Position numbers and translations under genes: made by a program. Positions 35,113 to 43,810 of a stretch of 64,000 bases of DNA are shown here, one piece after another. Source of the DNA: Bin5 sp965116395 (GTDB lineage: Bacteria; Chloroflexota; Anaerolineae; Caldilineales; Caldilineaceae); NCBI GenBank assembly GCA_965116395.1, contig OZ220684.1, forward strand, positions 2,108,001 to 2,172,000. Reading direction: 5' to 3'. The notes beneath the pieces are model-generated. The model saw nothing but the letters and a program-made list of their open reading frames with translations. It was not told where the DNA came from and did not search any database. How positions within the stretch are numbered: position 1 is the first letter of the stretch; every line of letters starts with the position of its first letter.

Positions 35113-35895
35113 ATGCGTTTAGCGGACAAAGTCGCGGTGATTACCGGAGGCGCGCGCGGGATCGGCAAGGCGGTCAGTCTTGCGTTCGCCCGTGAGGGCG
35201 CGGACGTGGTGGTTGGCTACCATGCTTCCGCCGAGAAAGCGCGCCTGGTGCAGGGCGAGATTGAGGCCTTGGGGCGGAGGGCGCTGACCTGCCGGGCGGA
35301 TGTCGCGAACCGCTCCCAGGTGGAGCAGTTGATGCGTACAGCAGTCGAAACACTGGGACGGATCGATATTCTGGCCAATGTCGCCGGCATCACGCTGAGG
35401 TCGGCGATGGCGGAGCTGAGCGAGGAGGATTGGGACCGGGTGATTGACACCAATCTGAAGGGCACCTTCCTGTGCAGCCAGGCCGCGGCGCAGTTTATGA
35501 TTGGGCAGGGCGGCGGCAACATCATCAACATCGGTTCGGTTTCCGGCCTCGCTGCGCATTACAACAGGGGGGCGTACGGCCCCAGCAAGGCGGCGGTCGC
35601 CATGTTATCCAAGGTGATGGCGGTGGAGTGGGCCGAGCACAATATCCGCGTAAACACGATCCATCCCGGCACGACCGAGACGGAGATGACCGCCTACTCC
35701 TACCCGACGGCGGAGATGCGCGCCAAACGGGAGCAGACGATCCCCCAGAACCGCTTTGTCCAGCCAGAGGAGGTTGCGGCCGCGGCCGTTTTTCTGGCAT
35801 CGGAAGACGCCGCCGCGATCACCGGCCATTCGCTGGTCATTGACGGCGGGTTTCAGAACAGTCTTTTTCAACTGATGGAGCGTCTGCTGACGTAA
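35113..35895 (+). CDS. Short-chain dehydrogenase/reductase (SDR)
   Basis: A 260-residue classical SDR with TGGARGIG for the cofactor, NVAG, and the catalytic S142, Y155 and K159 (YGPSK). The C-terminus is of the FabG/glucose-dehydrogenase type (ITGHSLVIDGG). I chose the ATG at 35113, with GGAGAAGG upstream, over the GTG at 35101. It lies 57 bp after the epimerase and is probably in the same transcript. It would oxidise a sugar-derived alcohol. Confidence 0.88.
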   Translation: MRLADKVAVITGGARGIGKAVSLAFAREGADVVVGYHASAEKARLVQGEIEALGRRALTCRADVANRSQVEQLMRTAVETLGRIDILANVAGITLRSAMAELSEEDWDRVIDTNLKGTFLCSQAAAQFMIGQGGGNIINIGSVSGLAAHYNRGAYGPSKAAVAMLSKVMAVEWAEHNIRVNTIHPGTTETEMTAYSYPTAEMRAKREQTIPQNRFVQPEEVAAAAVFLASEDAAAITGHSLVIDGGFQNSLFQLMERLLT

Positions 35896-35937
35896 GCGAT
35901 CCCCGGCCACATCGCCGTACAGCCCGACCACACCCTA

Positions 35938-36015
35938 AAAGCGAGAAGAGAGTGGAGAAGAGTGAGGCGTGAGAGACGCCTGCGCTCGCCTTGCTCATGG
36001 TCGCGGATTGACTAT
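35938..36015. repeat. Purine-rich intergenic repeat copy
   Basis: A purine-rich stretch containing AGTGAGGCGTGAG, followed by the hairpin AGGCGT...ACGCCT. The same 13-mer occurs at 10661-10673 and a looser relative at 32700-32775. It may be a short dispersed element of this genome. Three copies judged by eye. Confidence 0.35.
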
Positions 36016-36072
36016 AGTTGAGTTGCTATTACCGCAGATAAATCACTGTCCCAAATCGCTGAGGAGAGAACG

Positions 36073-38457
36073 ATGAGTGACCGACTCTTTCCGCCCCACC
36101 TGCTCCATGCCAGCTGGCGCACTTTCGAGGCGGCCGGCTATGCGGAGCCCGTCACCGGCATCGTTTACCGCGGCTCGCCGCGGCCCACGTGCGGGATGCC
36201 GCTGGGCGGGCTGGATACCGGCTGCATCGACGTGTAGCCGAACGGGATGTTCGGCTACAGCACGATCTTCAACCACCTGGTAGAGCCGCGAGCGCTTCTG
36301 AATTTGCCGGTGCTGGGGCTGGCCTGCCAGAGCGAAGACGGCGCAGAAGGCGCGTGGATATTGGTTTCGGACACGCTGGGCAAGCGGGACACGCCGCAGC
36401 CGAGCCAAAGCGCGGTGACCTTTCCGCCGACCGATTACGCGCCCCTGTTTGACGAGATCGGCCTTGCGGGCGCGGCCATCGCCGACTCGATCGACTACTG
36501 GGGCCACTATCCGATTTTGGACATGGAGTTTAACTGCGCGGCCCCGGTCAAGGTGGGTGTGCGGGCATGGTCGCCGTTCATCCCCGGCGACACGGAGGTC
36601 TCGATGGCGCCGGGCGCTGTGTTTGAGCTCCACCTGCGCAACCCGGAGGACGCTGCACAGAGCGGGACGCTGGTATTCAACTTTCCCGGCTTCGGGCCGC
36701 AGGAGGGTGTGCAGCGGCGGCCGTTGACGGGCCCGCTGCCGGGTGTGCTGGTGGAGAGCGGGCGGCAGGGCCATGCATGGGAGATGGCCTATGTGCTGGC
36801 CGTGGTGGACGGGGACGCGGCGGTGGCAGATGGGGGCGCGCTCAATGCCGACAAGAGGGCGTGGAGCCGCATCGCTGATGGGCTGCCGGCGCCTTCTGCG
36901 CAGGACAGCGGCGCGGCGCTGGCGATCCCGTTCGCGCTGGATGCGGGCGCGAGCCGGACGGTGCGCGTGGTCCTGGCCTGGCATGCGCCGCACTGGCGCG
37001 CAGGCGGCGCGCCCTCGCACGAGGATACTGAACTCTTTACGCATATGTACGCGCGCCACTATGCGGACGCGCTGTCCACCGCCCGTTTTCTGGCCGGCAA
37101 CCACGAGCAGCTTCTGAAGCGGGTGATCGCGTGGCAGGAGGCGCTGTACGGCGCGGAGGAGGTGCCGGGCTGGCTGGCCGACGCGCTGATCAACAACCTG
37201 CATCTGGTCCCGGAGTGCAGCATCTGGGGCCAGGCGCAGCCGCCGATCGGGGACTGGTGCGGGGAGGAGGACGGGCTGTTCGGGCTGAACGAATGCCCGC
37301 GCGGCTGCCCGCAGATCGAGTGCCTGCCGTGCAGCTTTTACGGCAACATCCCGCTTGTTTATTTCTTTCCGGAGGCGGCGCTGTCGACGCTGCGGGGCTA
37401 CAAGGCCTACCAGTTTGAAGACGGGCGGCCGCCGTGGATCTTCGGGGGCATTACGGCGACGGAGGAGGCGAACCGGCCCGGCTATGGCCTGAGCGCGCCG
37501 GACGTGGGCTACCAGACGGTGCTCAACGGGGCCTGCTACGTCATCATGGTCGACCGCTACTGGCAGGTATCGGGCGACGACGCGGTGCTGGCCGAGTTCT
37601 GGGACTCGCTCAAGCGCTGCAACGACTTTTCGATGAATCTGCGTCCGGCCTATGGCATGGCGCAGGTGATGGCGATGCCGACGCCGGGCACCGATACGCA
37701 CGGGCTGGGCGATACGGAGTGGTTCGAGGCGCCGGAGCCGGGCTGGAAAGGTTACGTGACACATGCCGGCGGTGTGCGCATGGCGCAGGTGCAGATTATG
37801 CGGCGGATGGCCGCGGCGATGGGGGACGCGGATTACCGGGCGCGCTGCGACGCCTGGCTGGAGGCGGGCGCGGCGGCGCTGGAGAAGCATCTGTGGGCGG
37901 ACGAATACTATCTGAACTTCAGCGAACCGGAGACGGGGCAGAAGTCGGACCTGATCTTCGGTTACCAGTTGGAAGGGCAGTGGGTGACCGACTGGCACGG
38001 GGTCGCGGGCGCGTTCCCGCCGCCGCGGGTGGAGCGGACGTTGCAGACGGTGGCGGAGAACAACTGCGCGCTGAGCCAGTCGGGTGCGGTCAACTACGCC
38101 ACGGCGGAGGGCGCGCCGGCCAAGGTGGGCGGCTACGGCACCTTCAGCTATTTCCCGCCGGAGCTGTACATGCTGGCGATGACGTACATGTATAACGGGC
38201 AGCAGGAATTTGGCCGCGATCTGCTGCGGCGCTGCCTGGACTACATCAGCTGCCGCTGGGGCTATACCTGGGACGCGCCCAACACGGTGCGCGGCGACGC
38301 CGACACGGGCCAGCGCGCGTTCGGGGCCGATTATTATCAGAATATGATGCTGTGGGCGGCGCCGGCTGCGCTTCTGAATGAGGATTTGACGGGTCCGATG
38401 CAGGCGGGGGGGCTGGTGGCGCGGGTGATCGAGGCGGGGCGGGACAAAAGTCCTTAA
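36073..38457 (+). pseudogene. GH116-like glycosidase with in-frame amber codon
   Basis: A 795-codon gene related to the GH116/GBA2 glucosidase and DUF608 family (MPLGGLDTGCID, EPRALLNLPVLG, WFEAPEPGWKGY, MRRMAAAMGDADYRARC). Codon 55 is TAG (36235-36237), where related proteins have glutamate (GCID.EPNGMFGYSTI); one G-to-T change explains it. Everything after it is open and coding-like. The ATG at 36073 has GAGGAGAG. It could be a recent pseudogene, a base-call error, or translated from a downstream start. TAG is an ordinary stop elsewhere in the window, for example at 29123. Confidence 0.85.
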
Positions 38458-38633
38458 TTATTGGTTGGCGCTAGCCATTTCGCCCGAGGGGCCTTGATGG
38501 GGTTCAGATCGCACACTTCCAGGGCAGCGCTGAAGGCAGCGGAAGTTATTCCTCGGTCGCCGTGTGAGCCACCATAGCCACCATAGCCTCCGTTGTCCAT
38601 CTTGGCTCCATTATCGTGATGATCCTTACCCAT
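38454..38633 (-). CDS. Possible small glycine/histidine-rich protein
   Basis: A 59-residue open frame: MGKDHHDNGAKMDNGGYGGYG followed by SAAFSAALEVCDLNPIKAPR. The ATG at 38633 has no ribosome-binding site. Its 3' end overlaps the stop of the GH116-like gene by a few bases. The composition is unlike the usual noncoding shadows, but the evidence is thin. Confidence 0.25.
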   Translation of the reverse strand: MGKDHHDNGAKMDNGGYGGYGGSHGDRGITSAAFSAALEVCDLNPIKAPRAKWLAPTNN

Positions 38634-38809
38634 GCCGTACTGTAGTATCGGGCCCGATATCTAATGCGAGAAGGGCGTCTGTCAGTTAGGCCTCTGGCTT
38701 CTCAATGGGTTGGTTACGAATTGCCGGCGGCGGCGGTCACGAAATGGGGGATGAAATCGCCGATAGCTGTCTGGCTACGCACCACCGGATAAGGACAGTG
38801 TGTAGGCCC
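38458..38809. other. Intergenic region
   Basis: 352 bp between the convergent GH116-like gene and the nuclease-like gene. Apart from the weak 59-residue frame there is nothing I can identify. The right part, 38634-38809, shows no gene and no clear terminator. Confidence 0.4.
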
Positions 38810-39844
38810 TTAAGCAGAGTGGGACTGAGCTTCATGAAGATCGTCGGCAATGCGCTTCAAACTTTCGACCACACCGTCAAGCATTTCCGGGTACTCCACA
38901 TCCCTTTTCAGGTTAACAGGTACCCATTGAGAGTCCTGAATACTCAATACATCACGGACACCAGTGGTTTTGTCTCGAAGAATGTAATAGCAATCGAGCC
39001 ACAAAGGAGTCTCGCCGGTTCTCTCAAACTGGTCAGTGTTTACACCGAACCACACTACATGTTCCCCGAGTCTGATGAACCTTCCATAACCGTAGGGGCG
39101 ACGGCTTGCATTCAAGCCCTTCCGACTGGCCCATCCTTGTTCAATTCCTCTTTCGGTAGCGGCATCAATGAGCCGTTTGTACTGTCGTAGGCGAACCTCC
39201 GAATCCGCGCCGAATTCCTCGCCCCGTCGAATTGGCTTGAACGCTCCCACATCAGCGTACTTGGCAAGACTCCGTAGTTGCCGAATCTCGGTCTCGACAC
39301 CCAATTCACCGTAGTCCCTGGTTCTAGCAGCCATGCTGTCAAGGAGACCTCCCCAGCTCGCTATCATCAGGTGCTTTTGCGTGCCCTTCACCCTCACACA
39401 CTTGCGCTCCGATTCGATCTCTATCAGAAAATCATACTTCCACTTTAAGCGCTCCTGTAATCGAGGCCACAGTGACTGGACTCTCTCCTCCGGTACCAAG
39501 AACATCACGACCGTTGGACAATCATCTGGCAGACGGTTGATGTAAGCGTTAGGCTGATTGGAGGTAAGGTCTGCCCAGAACTTCACTTCAATGAGCACTC
39601 GCTCAGTACCGGTTTCATCAAAACCCACCAAGTCTGGAATCGTTCCATCCGCTTGATTCACCTGGGTCTTCACAGCAATGATCGGGTTTACGTCTCGTAC
39701 GCCGGACTGGATAACGTCGTTCAATGCCACCCTACAAGCGTCCGAACGATCCAAAATGTGGCGAAGGGTTTCCGTCGCGATGTTTTCGGTATTCCCGGGA
39801 AAGCTAGAAACCAAGTACGCGAGTAACGTATCGTTGTCGAGCAT
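38810..39844 (-). CDS. PD-(D/E)XK nuclease-like protein
   Basis: A 344-residue protein whose N-terminal part shows the PD-(D/E)XK nuclease core: GTIPD (D71), then RVLIEVKFW (E86 and K88), and an upstream helix with glutamate (ENIATETLRHIL). The C-terminal half has no recognised domain; it includes FIRLGEHVVWFGVN. Proteins of this layout accompany defence loci, but no partner is adjacent. The ATG at 39844 has GAGG five to seven bases upstream. Codon use is AT-richer than the flanking genes, so it may have been acquired. Confidence 0.7.
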   Translation of the reverse strand: MLDNDTLLAYLVSSFPGNTENIATETLRHILDRSDACRVALNDVIQSGVRDVNPIIAVKTQVNQADGTIPDLVGFDETGTERVLIEVKFWADLTSNQPNAYINRLPDDCPTVVMFLVPEERVQSLWPRLQERLKWKYDFLIEIESERKCVRVKGTQKHLMIASWGGLLDSMAARTRDYGELGVETEIRQLRSLAKYADVGAFKPIRRGEEFGADSEVRLRQYKRLIDAATERGIEQGWASRKGLNASRRPYGYGRFIRLGEHVVWFGVNTDQFERTGETPLWLDCYYILRDKTTGVRDVLSIQDSQWVPVNLKRDVEYPEMLDGVVESLKRIADDLHEAQSHSA

Positions 39845-40006
39845 GAAACACCTCACTTAACTTTAGTCCGTTGGGTTTGCCGGGCTGGATGAAAAAGCCG
39901 CGATGTCCCTGGTAGAGACGGACGCGGTTGATCATGTTGCAGATTGCCTAAGATGAGCAATTTCTATGCCAAGCGCGCGTCCTCTAAGAACTAGAAGCTA
40001 CGAACT

Positions 40007-40918
40007 TCAACCCGCATAGCCGTTCTGGTTGCTCTTACGCCAGTCCGGCAGATAGCCGCGCTCGCTGGCAAAGCCGTAGGAGGGGCCGATCTGGCTGGGG
40101 TGGGACCAGGGCCAGGCCTGGCCGCCGATGATGCGGTAGTCGTCTCCCTTGCCGCAAAGCCAGTAAAACATGTGGGCGACGTAGCGCGCCTGGTCGTGGC
40201 CGCCGTAGTAGGCGCGCTGGAAGTCGAAGTCGGGCTCGGTGATCCAGTCTCTCTGGGGCGGAACGGTGCGCCAGTAGTTGTATTTGAGCATGTGGCGCGC
40301 GCCCGTGGCGGCGGAGAGGCCGCGACGGTGGAGGATGCTGTGGTGGTGGATGCCGATGGTGCCGGCGGGGCCGTCGGCAAAGACGCCGCCCTCGTCATCG
40401 GCGCGTTTGGTGGGCATGATGTGAGTGCCGGGCACCAGCTCGGTCGGGCCCAGTTCGACGGGTGTATCCTGGGGAAAGTAGAAGACCTCGACGAAGTTGA
40501 GCTCGGGGCCGAAGATGTGGTCGGCGTCGTTGTGCCAGTGCTGCGCCGGCATGGGGCATTCGACACGGTGGAGGCTGGCGAGGACGGGCAGGCCGACGTT
40601 GCGGCCCAGCAACGAGCGCATGATGCCGACCACCTGTGGATTGAGCAGGACGTGCTCAACAAACCAGTCCTCGAGGAAGATCGTGCTGGGCGCGTGGGAG
40701 AAGCGGATCTGTTCGAGGTCGGCTTCGGTCATGCCGTCGGGGATGTAGCTGGGGTTGGCCGGAATCTTGCCTTCCAGATAGTCGCAGGTGCGGCGGTTGA
40801 TCTCATCCGGCACGGCGCCGCGCAGCAGCAGATGGCCCTCGCGGCAGAAATCGAGCACCTGCGAGTCGGTCAGGGTCGGTTCGCCGTCGAAGGTGTGATT
40901 GGCTTTGTCGTGGATCAT
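40007..40918 (-). CDS. Phytanoyl-CoA dioxygenase family protein, tandem copy A
   Basis: A 303-residue Fe(II)/2-oxoglutarate oxygenase of the PhyH family: iron ligands H129 and D131 (WHNDADH) and distal H197 (SILHRRGL). It has exactly the length of the neighbouring copy B and is very similar to it (both end with a YGF.SERGY..DWRK segment). It starts 8 bp after copy B with no clear ribosome-binding site, so coupled translation is likely. Function unknown; possibly hydroxylation of a compound specific to the habitat. Confidence 0.9.
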   Translation of the reverse strand: MIHDKANHTFDGEPTLTDSQVLDFCREGHLLLRGAVPDEINRRTCDYLEGKIPANPSYIPDGMTEADLEQIRFSHAPSTIFLEDWFVEHVLLNPQVVGIMRSLLGRNVGLPVLASLHRVECPMPAQHWHNDADHIFGPELNFVEVFYFPQDTPVELGPTELVPGTHIMPTKRADDEGGVFADGPAGTIGIHHHSILHRRGLSAATGARHMLKYNYWRTVPPQRDWITEPDFDFQRAYYGGHDQARYVAHMFYWLCGKGDDYRIIGGQAWPWSHPSQIGPSYGFASERGYLPDWRKSNQNGYAG

Positions 40919-40926
40919 CTCGTTGC

Positions 40927-41838
40927 TCAGACCGCGTAGCCGTCCTGGTTATGTTTGCGCCAGTCGGGTTGGTAGCCGCGCTCGCTGCCGAAGCCGTAGG
41001 AGGGGCCGATCTGGTTGGGGCTGGTCCACGGCCAGGCCTGGCCGCCGATGATGCGGTAATCGTCTCCCTTGCCGCTGAGCCAGTAAAACATGTGCGCCAC
41101 GTAACGGGCCTGGTTGTGGCCGCCATAGTAGGCGCCCTGGAGGTCGAACTCCGGCTCAATGATCCAGTCGCGCTGCGGGGGCGTGGTGCGCCAGTAGTTG
41201 TACTTGAGCATGTGGCGCGTGCCCTTGGCGGTGGAGAGGCCGCGGCGGTGCAGGATGCTCTGGTGGTGGATACCGATGGTGCCGGCGGGGCCGTCGGCAA
41301 AGACGCCGCCCTCGTCGTTAGGGCGCTTGGTGGGCATGATGTGGGTGCCGGGCACCAGCTCGGTCGGCCCGAGTTCGACGGGCGTATCCTGGGGGAAGTA
41401 GAAGACCTCGATAAAGTTGAGCTCGGGGCCGAAGACGTGGTCGGCGTCGTGATGCCAGCCCTGCGACGGCATGGGGCACTCGACATGGTGATGGCTGGTC
41501 AGGATGGGCAGGCCGAAGTTGCGGCCCAGCAGCGAACGCATGACGCCGACCACATGTGGATTGAGCAGCACATGCTCAACGAACCAGTCTTCGAGGAGGA
41601 TGGTGCTCGGCTCGTGGGAGGCGCGGATGCGCTTGAGGTCGGCCTCGGTCAGGCCGTCGGGGATGTAGCTGGGGTTGGCCGGGATCCTGCCTTCGAGATA
41701 GTCGCGGGTGCGGCGGTTGATCTCGTCGGGCACGACGCCCTTCAGGAGCAGGTGGCCTTCGCGGCAAAATTCGAGCACTTGCGAGTCGGTGAGGGTAGGT
41801 TCGCCGTCGCAGGTGTGATTGGTTTTGTCGTGGATCAT
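40927..41838 (-). CDS. Phytanoyl-CoA dioxygenase family protein, tandem copy B
   Basis: A 303-residue paralogue of copy A with the same iron ligands (WHHDADH and SILHRRGL). GGGAGAG precedes the ATG. It is transcribed first. The two genes arose by tandem duplication: they are collinear without gaps and share long identical blocks, for example the GVFADGPAGTIGIHH region. The differences are spread over the whole length, so the duplication is not very recent and both copies are kept intact. Confidence 0.9.
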   Translation of the reverse strand: MIHDKTNHTCDGEPTLTDSQVLEFCREGHLLLKGVVPDEINRRTRDYLEGRIPANPSYIPDGLTEADLKRIRASHEPSTILLEDWFVEHVLLNPHVVGVMRSLLGRNFGLPILTSHHHVECPMPSQGWHHDADHVFGPELNFIEVFYFPQDTPVELGPTELVPGTHIMPTKRPNDEGGVFADGPAGTIGIHHQSILHRRGLSTAKGTRHMLKYNYWRTTPPQRDWIIEPEFDLQGAYYGGHNQARYVAHMFYWLSGKGDDYRIIGGQAWPWTSPNQIGPSYGFGSERGYQPDWRKHNQDGYAV

Positions 41839-41886
41839 GGTGCTCTCCCAAGTGGGATAGGTGTGCGGGTCAATCTAGCATAAGTC

Positions 41887-41978
41887 TACGATCTTGAAAA
41901 CCGGCTGTTTGCGGCCTGGGCCGTCTCACCATCGACTACGACGCCAACGGCAACATGACCACGCGCGCCCCGCTTTAG
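41887..41978 (+). pseudogene. RHS-repeat fossil
   Basis: Two short RHS/YD-repeat scraps in different frames: YDLENRL (41887-41907) and, shifted, LGRLTIDYDANGNMTTR (41916-41966), ending at a stop at 41976-41978. There is no start. It is the remnant of a large RHS or wall-associated toxin gene that has been lost. Confidence 0.75.
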
Positions 41979-42038
41979 CGATCACAGGAAGGATGCTATA
42001 CTTGTGGATACTCAATTTGCAGGGGAAAGGAACCAGGT

Positions 42039-42428
42039 ATGAGCGAGGTGTTTCGGGTTTGCCCCAACTGCGGGCAGGATGTGGCGATGACGGCTCGCCA
42101 CTGCGGCGAATGCGGCTACAATACGCAGGGCGGCTACCCTCTTGAAGGCCGCAACAACCTGCCAGAGGTGGTGGCGAAGGTCGGTCTGCCGGTGGCTGCC
42201 GGGCTGGCGGGACTGGCGCTGCGGGCCGGGTTGCAGCTACTGCAGAAACAGCTGCCGACGCTGGCCGCCAACGCGCTCAGCCGCAACGCGCCGCGGCCGC
42301 CGGCGCAGCCGCGCAAAGGGCGGGGCAGCCGGTTCATTCATATCCGTTCGAAATGGTCGGTCGGCGATCGAAGCGGTGTGTGGCGGTCGGGCGAGGAAGA
42401 GCACACCATCGAGATTGACGATGGCTGA
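42039..42428 (+). CDS. Zinc-ribbon protein
   Basis: A 129-residue protein with a zinc ribbon at residues 8-26 (CPNCGQD, CGECGYN), a hydrophobic helix at about 48-75 (VGLPVAAGLAGLALRAGLQLL) and an Arg/Pro-rich stretch before an acidic end (GVWRSGEEEHTIEIDDG). It may be a small membrane-associated protein. AAAGGAACC lies before the ATG. Function unknown. Confidence 0.65.
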   Translation: MSEVFRVCPNCGQDVAMTARHCGECGYNTQGGYPLEGRNNLPEVVAKVGLPVAAGLAGLALRAGLQLLQKQLPTLAANALSRNAPRPPAQPRKGRGSRFIHIRSKWSVGDRSGVWRSGEEEHTIEIDDG

Positions 42429-42434
42429 ACACCA

Positions 42435-42466
42435 GTGATCAGTTCCCTGCACGGGCTACTGATCAC
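42435..42466. terminator. Bidirectional hairpin
   Basis: GTGATCAGT (42435-42443) pairs with ACTGATCAC (42458-42466) between two convergent genes. There is no T-run, so it is a weak terminator candidate for both directions. Confidence 0.45.
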
Positions 42467-42488
42467 CGGCTGCAGAGAATCGCTGTTT

Positions 42489-42761
42489 TCAATACTCGTC
42501 GATGGTTTCCCAGCGGGCCGCGGTGTTGCGCTGTCGTCTGGAGAAACGCCAACCCCAACCGGTGATGCTGACGCCGATCGCGATGAAGAGCCCCGCCACC
42601 ATATAGGCCAACAACTCCGGCCATAGCAGTATCGCAACCCCAAAGAGAATCAGTATCAGCCCCGGAACGACGAGCAGCCAGCGGCCGAAACCGCCGGCCT
42701 GCTGTGACATTCGCTGTCCCGTGCGAAAGAAGCGCACAGAGCTTTGTTGTCCTGTAAACAT
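42489..42761 (-). CDS. Small two-pass membrane protein
   Basis: A 90-residue protein with two adjacent membrane segments (WLLVVPGLILILFGVAILLW and LAYMVAGLFIAIGVSITGW), a charged linker, and a basic then acidic C-terminus. AAGGGAG lies nine bases before the ATG. It resembles DUF3096-type small membrane proteins in layout, but I cannot name a family. It lies 91 bp downstream of the zinc protease. Confidence 0.6.
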   Translation of the reverse strand: MFTGQQSSVRFFRTGQRMSQQAGGFGRWLLVVPGLILILFGVAILLWPELLAYMVAGLFIAIGVSITGWGWRFSRRQRNTAARWETIDEY

Positions 42762-42852
42762 ATTTCATGCTCCCTTGGAGTGATGCGCCGCGCTTGCGCG
42801 AATGCAGGTGCCGCGCATCACTTTATCTTTTCCACGCGCGGAATCGGGCCGC

Positions 42853-43551
42853 TCAGTCCCGGCTGCGGGCAAACAGTATGAAGGCATAGTACATTAGCGT
42901 CGTGATCGCCTGGATCGCGGCCGCAACGTAGGTCAGTGCCGCCGCATCAAGGACCGCGTTGACCCCCTTCATCTCGTGCTGAGCCACGAACCCCTGCGTC
43001 ACCAGGATCTCCTTGGCCCGCTTGCTCGCGTTGAACTCCACCGGCAGCGTCACCAGCGTAAACACAGCGACCGCGGCGAAGAGGATCAGCCCGACCAGCG
43101 AGATCGTGAACCCCACCCCAGAGCCCATGAACATGCCGATTATAAAGATTATCGGTCCCAGCCAGCTGCCGATCTGCACGCCGGGAACGATCGCGCTGCG
43201 CAGGGCGAGCGGGGCGTAGTTGGTGCTGTGCTGGATAGCGTGGCCCGCCTCATGCGCGGCCACGCCGACCGCGGCCACGCTTTCGCTTTGATAGACCTGC
43301 GGGCTCAGACGCAGCGTCCTCGACCTCGGATCATAGTGGTCGGAAAGGAAGCCGCGCGACTCTTCGACGTTGACGTGTCCCAGCCCGTTGGAATCAAGGA
43401 TACGCCGCGCCACCTGCGCGCCGGCCGCGCCGCGCCCCGCGGACACCGTCGAATACTTCTTGAACGTTGATTTGACTTTCATCTGCGCCCACAAGCCCAG
43501 CGCGAGGGCAGGTAGGCTGATGATGAAATAGAGTGGATCGAAGAAAAACAT
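42853..43551 (-). CDS. Zinc metallopeptidase (YugP family)
   Basis: A 232-residue membrane zinc protease of the YugP/Zn_peptidase_2 family. The catalytic HEAGH is at residues 100-104, with an N-terminal membrane segment and two more central segments (LGPIIFIIGMFMGSGVGFTI, LVGLILFAAVAVFTLV). GAGGTG precedes the ATG. Members are thought to handle membrane-protein quality control. It is complete. Confidence 0.9.
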   Translation of the reverse strand: MFFFDPLYFIISLPALALGLWAQMKVKSTFKKYSTVSAGRGAAGAQVARRILDSNGLGHVNVEESRGFLSDHYDPRSRTLRLSPQVYQSESVAAVGVAAHEAGHAIQHSTNYAPLALRSAIVPGVQIGSWLGPIIFIIGMFMGSGVGFTISLVGLILFAAVAVFTLVTLPVEFNASKRAKEILVTQGFVAQHEMKGVNAVLDAAALTYVAAAIQAITTLMYYAFILFARSRD

Positions 43552-43810
43552 AACGCACCTCGTAGAGAGTTTTCAGTTAGCAGACGAATCTCCGGTTAGG
43601 GTCGATTCGTTCGTTATCTTGTTAAGAGATCGCCCGAAATCTTCTTCCAAGCCTATATCTTGAGCTTACACGCGCCTGCCGCTGCGTTCCTGACGCACAC
43701 CTGACAGCGCCCTGTCACCTGACTGAACAGACTGAATCGAAGCTGTATTATACCATTACGAATCCAGTATAGCTGTGGTTGCTTATTCCTGCGTTAGCGT
43801 TGGGTTAGCT

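Noticed and set aside
36235..36237. Amber codon recoded as an amino acid (pyrrolysine or reassigned code)
   Set aside because: TAG is used as a normal stop elsewhere in the window and there is no pyl gene; a point mutation or error is simpler.
36043..37998. 651-codon minus-strand open frame
   Set aside because: Antisense shadow of the GH116-like gene: Arg/His/Pro-rich composition, no domain, no ribosome-binding site.
39845..39930. Minus-strand fragment reading MINRVRLYQGHRGFFIQPG
   Set aside because: Looks coding-like but has no ribosome-binding site, no recognised family and runs into the nuclease-like gene in another frame.
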